IMG/VR virus record: IMGVR_UViG_3300045120_000139
Location: 1-52,949 of that record
Length of the DNA stretch: 52,949 nt
DNA from: a virus
Direction: 5' to 3' (one strand)
Shown: piece by piece, positions 49,467-52,949 of the stretch
Layout of the letters: each line of letters starts with the position of its first letter
How positions within the stretch are numbered: the first letter of the stretch is position 1
Translations under genes and position numbers: made by a program
Notes under the pieces: model-generated
What the model saw: the letters and a program-made list of their open reading frames with translations, nothing else
The model's database searches: none
Told to the model about the DNA's origin: nothing

Positions 49467-51292
49467 GCCACTTCGCTCTGGCTGTCGACCACACTGAGCG
49501 GCATCAGCGACCGCGGGCGTTGGTTCGGCCCGCTCAAGAATTGCGTAGTTGTCTTGTCGAACCAAAGTGCGATTGATGGCTCTTCTCCAGTGGCGCGCTG
49601 CTTGCTGACGAACAGCACAGTGTCTGGCGCGTTGGCGAATTTCTCGTCGAGCTGCTCGGGCTCTTGTCCGATCTCGGCGAGATTTGCGTTCTTGTCGGCG
49701 AGATTCTTCACGGCGCGCTCGCGCGGCCGATTGCGCCATATCTCGATTGTCGTGTCGGCCATATCGGTAATACCGCCGGATCCCTTCACGCCGCTCTTGC
49801 CCGCAGGCCGATCTTCGCTCTCGCCTTTTCCGCCCTTGCGCATGTGCGCGACGATGGCGATGTGCGCGCCAGACTCGCGGGCGAAGTCGGTCAAATCCTC
49901 GACAAAGGTTTTCTGGCCCGCGTAATCGTCATCGGCGAATCCGCACTTCGTGAGGTTGTCGATGACGAACAGGTCTATCTGATAGCGGCGGCGCGCGTAC
50001 TTGAACACCTCAAGGATTCGCTGACCCTTCGCGCGGCCGGCCACATCGAACGCGAACATGCAGGCCGAAAGCTTGCGATGAATCTCCCGCGCGAATGCCT
50101 GTGTAGGCTTGCAAACTCCTGCCACCTGACGATTCATGCGCATCAGCCACATCGGCGTGCGGAACTCCATGCTGGCGACACAAACCTTCGAACCGGCCAG
50201 CGCCAGGAATCCGACGACATAGCTGATCACGGCAGACTTTCCGTGGCCGCTGTAGCCTGCCCATATCGATGTCTCTCCCGGGCGAAGGCGCAGCGTGTTA
50301 TGCGTCTTCGGCCATGGCAGCAGCATGCCTTCGTCAACGCGGTCATACTCCGCGATCACGTCGTCTTCGAAGTCTCCGACGTTGCGCAATTCGTCAGGGT
50401 CTTGCGTGCGCGCCATGCGCATCGCTTCGATAATCTGCTCACGCGTAATGCCTTGTACAAGGCATTCGTTCGCGTCCTTATGCGGCAACCGAACGACCTT
50501 GCAACGTTCGCGGCCGAGGCGCTCCACAAGATCCGGTATAGCCTTGCGGCCTGCGGCGTCATCGTCCATCGATAGGTAGATCGTATCGAATCGCTCGAGG
50601 CGCTCGTACTCGCGCTCAATCCATCCATGCGCTCCGGCGCCGGTAGGAACACTTAGACTCGGGAAGCCGTACGCGTGCATCGCTATCGCATCGAGTTCGC
50701 CCTCGGTGATGCACACTGCGCGCGCCTTGAGACTCAGCGCCTGCCAGCCGAACAGAATCGGCTCGCACTCCGCATCGGCGCTGAACTGCTTCGGCAGCTT
50801 GCGGTACTTTGCGAAGACTAGGTCTTCTCCGAGCAGATAGGGAAACATCAGACGCTCGCCGCGGCTCGCCAGCTTGTATGCGTCGATCGACTCAAGCGGC
50901 AGATTGCGTACGTCCGTCAGCCAGGTCAGATGTTCCGCGGTCAGGCGACTGACGCCTTCGCGCGTCGGCCGGCTCCATGCGCGCGTGTCTCGCCTCACCG
51001 GACGGTCTTCGCTGATCCCGAGAAGCGCCAGCGCTTGGCTGCATGCCTCTTGCAGCGTGCAATTGCGCGCCGCCATCCATAGTCCGATGAAATCGCCCTT
51101 GTCGCCGGTGCTGAAGTCAGACCACACCCCGGCCTTATCGCCAGTCAGATGCACGCCGAGGGAATCGCCTGGCTCGCCGCTGAGGCTGCCGCACTTCCAT
51201 TCATGACCGACGCGCTTTCCCTGCGGTAGCAGTTCGCGCACCACAGATTCTGCTTGCGCGCCGAGAAGCCGCGAAATATCAGAAGCTCTCAC
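49463..51292 (-). CDS. TOPRIM primase / DnaB-like helicase
   Basis: 609 residues. N-terminal TOPRIM: TEGELDA at 196-202, DDDAAG at 243-248, and KDANE at 272-276. C-terminal RecA-like helicase: Walker A GYSGHGKS at 346-353, Walker B LFVIDN with D445, then GSGGITDMADT. It resembles T7 gp4-type bifunctional replicative proteins. It would prime and unwind the phage fork. Located downstream of the initiator gene. No N-terminal Cys4 zinc motif is visible. Confidence 0.88.
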   Translation of the reverse strand: MRASDISRLLGAQAESVVRELLPQGKRVGHEWKCGSLSGEPGDSLGVHLTGDKAGVWSDFSTGDKGDFIGLWMAARNCTLQEACSQALALLGISEDRPVRRDTRAWSRPTREGVSRLTAEHLTWLTDVRNLPLESIDAYKLASRGERLMFPYLLGEDLVFAKYRKLPKQFSADAECEPILFGWQALSLKARAVCITEGELDAIAMHAYGFPSLSVPTGAGAHGWIEREYERLERFDTIYLSMDDDAAGRKAIPDLVERLGRERCKVVRLPHKDANECLVQGITREQIIEAMRMARTQDPDELRNVGDFEDDVIAEYDRVDEGMLLPWPKTHNTLRLRPGETSIWAGYSGHGKSAVISYVVGFLALAGSKVCVASMEFRTPMWLMRMNRQVAGVCKPTQAFAREIHRKLSACMFAFDVAGRAKGQRILEVFKYARRRYQIDLFVIDNLTKCGFADDDYAGQKTFVEDLTDFARESGAHIAIVAHMRKGGKGESEDRPAGKSGVKGSGGITDMADTTIEIWRNRPRERAVKNLADKNANLAEIGQEPEQLDEKFANAPDTVLFVSKQRATGEEPSIALWFDKTTTQFLSGPNQRPRSLMPLSVVDSQSEVA

Positions 51293-51317
51293 GGTTGCAC
51301 CACTGAGAATGCGGGGC

Positions 51318-52121
51318 TCATATAGCTGTCCTCAGCAGGAAGTCGAGGTCATCAGCCGCAGGCGCGCCGTTCCCGACGGAAGTTGTGGCAGATACGTTCG
51401 AAGTCTTCGACTGAATGCCGTCGTTCCAGCGATCCTGGTTGAGGTAGGTTTCAGGGTTCGGGACAAACCCGTCGCGCCATCTGCGATCCGTGGCGATGCG
51501 TTGCCTGACGTCGGCAATGATAACCTCCGCTACACGGTCAAGCTGGCGGGCCTTCCACTTCGTCGCACAAGGCTTCTTCCCAACCTTCTCGGGGTATAGT
51601 TTCCAGAATTCGTCAAACCGGGAAGTGGGAACTTGCTGCGGTTCGCTGAATATCTTTTGATCTTTCTTCTCTTCTTCTTCTTCTTCTTCTTCTTCTTCTG
51701 GTAACGCTTTATGTAACGCATCGAGCGTTACATGCGTAACGCTCAAATCGTTGCATTCAGCGTTACTGATGCGTTTCACTTCTCTGTAATCAGAGACACG
51801 TTTATTCGTAACTGCCCGTTTCTTCGCTGTTTCTCCGTTGTGCCTGTCGAAGTTAGGGAAAGTCACCGTACCGCCGTCGATCAGCAACCAGCGTACCTCG
51901 ACCATTGCAGAAGCGAAGCCTGTTCGCCCGATCTTGCGATCTATCCAGTCTGCTGTAACGCTGACAGCGTTACCGTCGACGCTGTGCTTATCTGCCCACG
52001 ACCACAGCCAGTGAAGGTGCCCGACAACCTCCGCCTCGCGGATGTCCAGCTTCCCTGCGATGGAGATCACCGCTGGATCTTCGTGCAGGTCGTGACGCAT
52101 CTTGATCCACTCCCCAGACAT
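51318..52121 (-). CDS. Replication initiation protein, O-like, with poly-Glu tract
   Basis: 267 residues from ATG 52121. N-terminus MSGEWIKMRHDLHEDPAVIS, and IAGKLDIREAEVVGHLHWLW, an N-terminal helix-rich domain common in phage replication proteins; then TADWIDRKIGRTGFASAM. A run of ten glutamates lies near residues 142-151 and links to a C-terminal domain (FDEFWKLYPEKVGKKPCATK) typical of O/DnaT-like proteins. It would bind the origin and load the helicase (family knowledge). The GAA repeat is a microsatellite. Confidence 0.8.
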   Translation of the reverse strand: MSGEWIKMRHDLHEDPAVISIAGKLDIREAEVVGHLHWLWSWADKHSVDGNAVSVTADWIDRKIGRTGFASAMVEVRWLLIDGGTVTFPNFDRHNGETAKKRAVTNKRVSDYREVKRISNAECNDLSVTHVTLDALHKALPEEEEEEEEEEKKDQKIFSEPQQVPTSRFDEFWKLYPEKVGKKPCATKWKARQLDRVAEVIIADVRQRIATDRRWRDGFVPNPETYLNQDRWNDGIQSKTSNVSATTSVGNGAPAADDLDFLLRTAI

Positions 52122-52124
52122 TGG

Positions 52125-52235
52125 TCACAGGCTCCGCAGGTTGAAAACGGCGAATAGCCGATTGACGTTTTTCGGTGACAACAGCCGATGATGGAACAGC
52201 CACATCGCAGCACGCTTGAGATGCCGGCGGATCAT
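52125..52235 (-). CDS. Micropeptide, 36 aa
   Basis: ATG 52235 overlaps the previous stop (TGATG) and the peptide ends 3 bases before the next ATG. It reads MIRRHLKRAAMWLFHHRLLS, then PKNVNRLFAVFNLRSL. Very basic, amphipathic helix, probably membrane- or nucleic-acid-associated. Similar short Trp/Arg-rich peptides precede replication genes in phages as I recall. Confidence 0.55.
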   Translation of the reverse strand: MIRRHLKRAAMWLFHHRLLSPKNVNRLFAVFNLRSL

Positions 52236-52465
52236 CAGGAGAGTCCCTTCTCGCGCTCCATGGCCTCGACCTGAGCGGCTGAGCGGCCATCAATCAGGTT
52301 TCGCATTGCGGTCCACCAATACCGCTTGAGAGGCGCGCTGGCAGTTGCCTTCATCGCCTCAGCACAAGTGACGATTGCGCACTCGCGGTCTTCGTCTGAA
52401 AGTTTTCCGGGGATTCCGGAGAGCAGCGGAGCTGACTGCATCGTGGAGTATTCTTCGGCTATCAC
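52235..52465 (-). CDS. Hypothetical protein, 76 aa
   Basis: GTG 52465 was chosen because GGGAG lies about 6 bases upstream and the ATG at 52441 is weaker. Helical, Ala-rich (DEDRECAIVTCAEAMKATAS; YWWTAMRNLIDGRSAAQ). First gene after the repressor terminator with a TATAAT just before it. No known family; possibly a CII-like or accessory regulator by position only. Confidence 0.5.
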   Translation of the reverse strand: MIAEEYSTMQSAPLLSGIPGKLSDEDRECAIVTCAEAMKATASAPLKRYWWTAMRNLIDGRSAAQVEAMEREKGLS

Positions 52466-52483
52466 GGTAGCTCCCGCAGTGAA

Positions 52484-52489
52484 ATTATA
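52484..52489 (-). promoter_or_regulatory. Possible promoter -10 (TATAAT) for the replication genes
   Basis: Perfect TATAAT on the minus strand, 18 bases before the GTG start at 52465 and just after the repressor terminator. The -35 (GCCGTT at 17 bases) is poor, so an activator or an extended element may be needed. Confidence 0.4.
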
Positions 52490-52500
52490 CTTTTCCACAA

Positions 52501-52534
52501 GTGAAAACGGCTCCGAGAATTGCTCCCGGAGCCG
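52501..52534 (-). terminator. Rho-independent terminator after the repressor gene
   Basis: Minus strand CGGCTCCG pairs with CGGAGCCG around an 11-base loop, followed by TTTTCAC. It lies right behind the repressor stop (52539), so it isolates the repressor message from the replication genes unless antitermination occurs. Confidence 0.8.
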
Positions 52535-52538
52535 TGAA

Positions 52539-52763
52539 TTAGGCAGCTTTTTGTTCGGTATCACCCCAAATATCCGGCCGAAGCTCCTCGCGCTTCACCG
52601 CGTCGCCACTTTCATCGGCGAGACGGCGCACAAGGCCTCCGTCTATATTTGGTTTCGTTGAGAGTGCTTTGCGAAGATAGCCGATTGAGGTACCGCAACG
52701 CTTCGCGTAGGCGGCTTGATCTTGAACGGAGAGTGTTGCGAGGTAAGCGCGTAGAGTTTCCAT
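52539..52763 (-). CDS. Cro/YdaS-like small repressor
   Basis: 74 residues from ATG 52763. Helix-turn-helix: VQDQAAYAKRCGTSIGYLRKALS, then VRRLADESG and REELRPDIW at the end, as in YdaS/Cro-type phage regulators. The promoter -10 (TAAATT) is only 7 bases before the ATG, so the message is likely leaderless. There is no Shine-Dalgarno. It would bind the nearby TACTCGCGGGTA operators. An upstream TTG at 52772 is less likely. Confidence 0.82.
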   Translation of the reverse strand: METLRAYLATLSVQDQAAYAKRCGTSIGYLRKALSTKPNIDGGLVRRLADESGDAVKREELRPDIWGDTEQKAA

Positions 52764-52770
52764 GTCGCGC

Positions 52771-52800
52771 AATTTACTCGCGGGTATGAAGCGATGTCAA
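52771..52800 (-). promoter_or_regulatory. Promoter of the repressor gene
   Basis: Minus strand TTGACA (52795-52800), 18-base spacer, TAAATT (52771-52776). It is divergent from the early promoter at 52835. An operator lies over its -10/spacer (52775-52786), suggesting autoregulation. Confidence 0.7.
52775..52786. promoter_or_regulatory. Operator 1, TACTCGCGGGTA
   Basis: Imperfect palindrome covering the repressor promoter -10. It is identical to the reverse complement of operator 3 (52848-52859) and 10/12 to operator 2. Confidence 0.65.
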
Positions 52801-52822
52801 TACCAACAGGAAATAATTATTT

Positions 52823-52834
52823 TACTCAGGGGTA
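52823..52834. promoter_or_regulatory. Operator 2, TACTCAGGGGTA
   Basis: Same sequence class with two changes. Sits just upstream of the early promoter -35. It is also present at 1983-1994 in the left copy of the repeat. Confidence 0.5.
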
Positions 52835-52863
52835 TTGACAAGCCTATTACCCGCGAGTACATT
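52835..52863 (+). promoter_or_regulatory. Early rightward promoter (right copy)
   Basis: TTGACA (52835-52840), 17 bases, TACATT (52858-52863). It is the same promoter as at 1995-2023, here shown in its phage context with operators. Confidence 0.75.
52848..52859. promoter_or_regulatory. Operator 3, TACCCGCGAGTA
   Basis: Overlaps the early promoter spacer and -10. Reverse complement of operator 1. Also at 2008-2019 in the left copy. Confidence 0.65.
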
Positions 52864-52949
52864 CGCCTCCATCCACAGGGAGCAATCCATGCAATCCGAA
52901 GCACAGCAAGTCGAGCAGGCGTTTGCCGATAGCTGCGACCCAAGCGCGC

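Larger units (their letters stand above)
52823..52949 (+). repeat. 127-bp direct repeat, right copy
   Basis: Exact copy of 1983-2109 that ends the window. Contains the early promoter, operators 2 and 3, and the first 61 bases of the first early gene (incomplete here). Confidence 0.95.

Noticed and set aside
51530-51721. Lysine-rich minus ORF in the replication gene
   Set aside because: Out-of-frame reading of the GAA repeat; the O-like frame is clearly coding.
52823-52949. True biological terminal repeat or att site pair
   Set aside because: Exact 127-base length and an internal position of the left copy fit an assembly overlap better. No integrase supports att sites.
1-52949. tRNA or rRNA genes
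   Set aside because: No cloverleaf or rRNA-like sequence was recognised by reading; a dedicated search was not possible.

Overview
The window is mostly one tailed double-stranded DNA bacteriophage genome (Caudoviricetes, siphovirus-type). It has an HK97-type head (large terminase, S78-like prohead protease, HK97-fold major capsid protein, portal, head-tail connectors). The tail genes are long and non-contractile in type: tail tube, a G/GT-like frameshift chaperone, a 1503-residue tape measure and tip proteins. No sheath or baseplate-wedge genes were recognised. High GC, proteobacterial-style Shine-Dalgarno sites, a lipobox lysis cassette and an IS1595/ISXO2-like transposase in the flank suggest a proteobacterial host. 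The exact host cannot be read from the sequence.

Topology: the last 127 bases (52823-52949) repeat 1983-2109 exactly. The phage unit is therefore probably 1983-52822 (50,840 bp), circular or terminally redundant. The first 1982 bases are a second, non-phage-like sequence attached to the same point: a partial AAA ATPase, an IS1595-family transposase, and two small genes. A length of exactly 127 points to an assembler k-mer overlap.

Layout of the phage unit: (a) 52539-52863 (continuing at 1983-2048 through the duplicated end) is an immunity-type switch, with a small Cro/YdaS-like repressor, two divergent promoters and three copies of a TACTCGCGGGTA-type operator. (b) 2049-11118, plus strand, is a compact early operon. 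It holds small membrane and basic proteins, a DUF6745-like protein with 36 perfect 12-bp repeat units plus its partner, an ERF single-strand annealing protein, a YqaJ-type exonuclease, small unknowns and a COG3541-like nucleotidyltransferase. (c) 52465 down to 44202, minus strand, holds replication initiation, primase-helicase, an SNF2-like helicase, a DNA methyltransferase, a DUF1367-like protein, an HNH/Ref-like protein, a RuvC-like resolvase and a zinc-finger protein placed where a late regulator would sit. (d) 43895-39742 is the lysis and membrane-protein region: T4-type lysozyme, holin-like proteins, lipoproteins, DUF1353. (e) 39745-28518 holds HNH, terminase, protease, capsid, portal, collagen-like and fibre proteins, and connectors. 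(f) 28517-23101 is an accessory block of glycosyltransferase- and methyltransferase-like genes. It also has a proteasome/HslV-like peptidase, a plus-strand HNH homing endonuclease and a possible small RNA carrying one type I-E CRISPR-repeat-like hairpin. (g) 23099-11140 is the tail module.

Almost all neighbouring genes overlap by ATGA, GTGA or TAATG junctions, so translation is strongly coupled. Rho-independent terminators lie at a few points (after the repressor, the capsid gene, the tail chaperone, the putative late regulator and the putative small RNA). No integrase, partition gene or tRNA was recognised.
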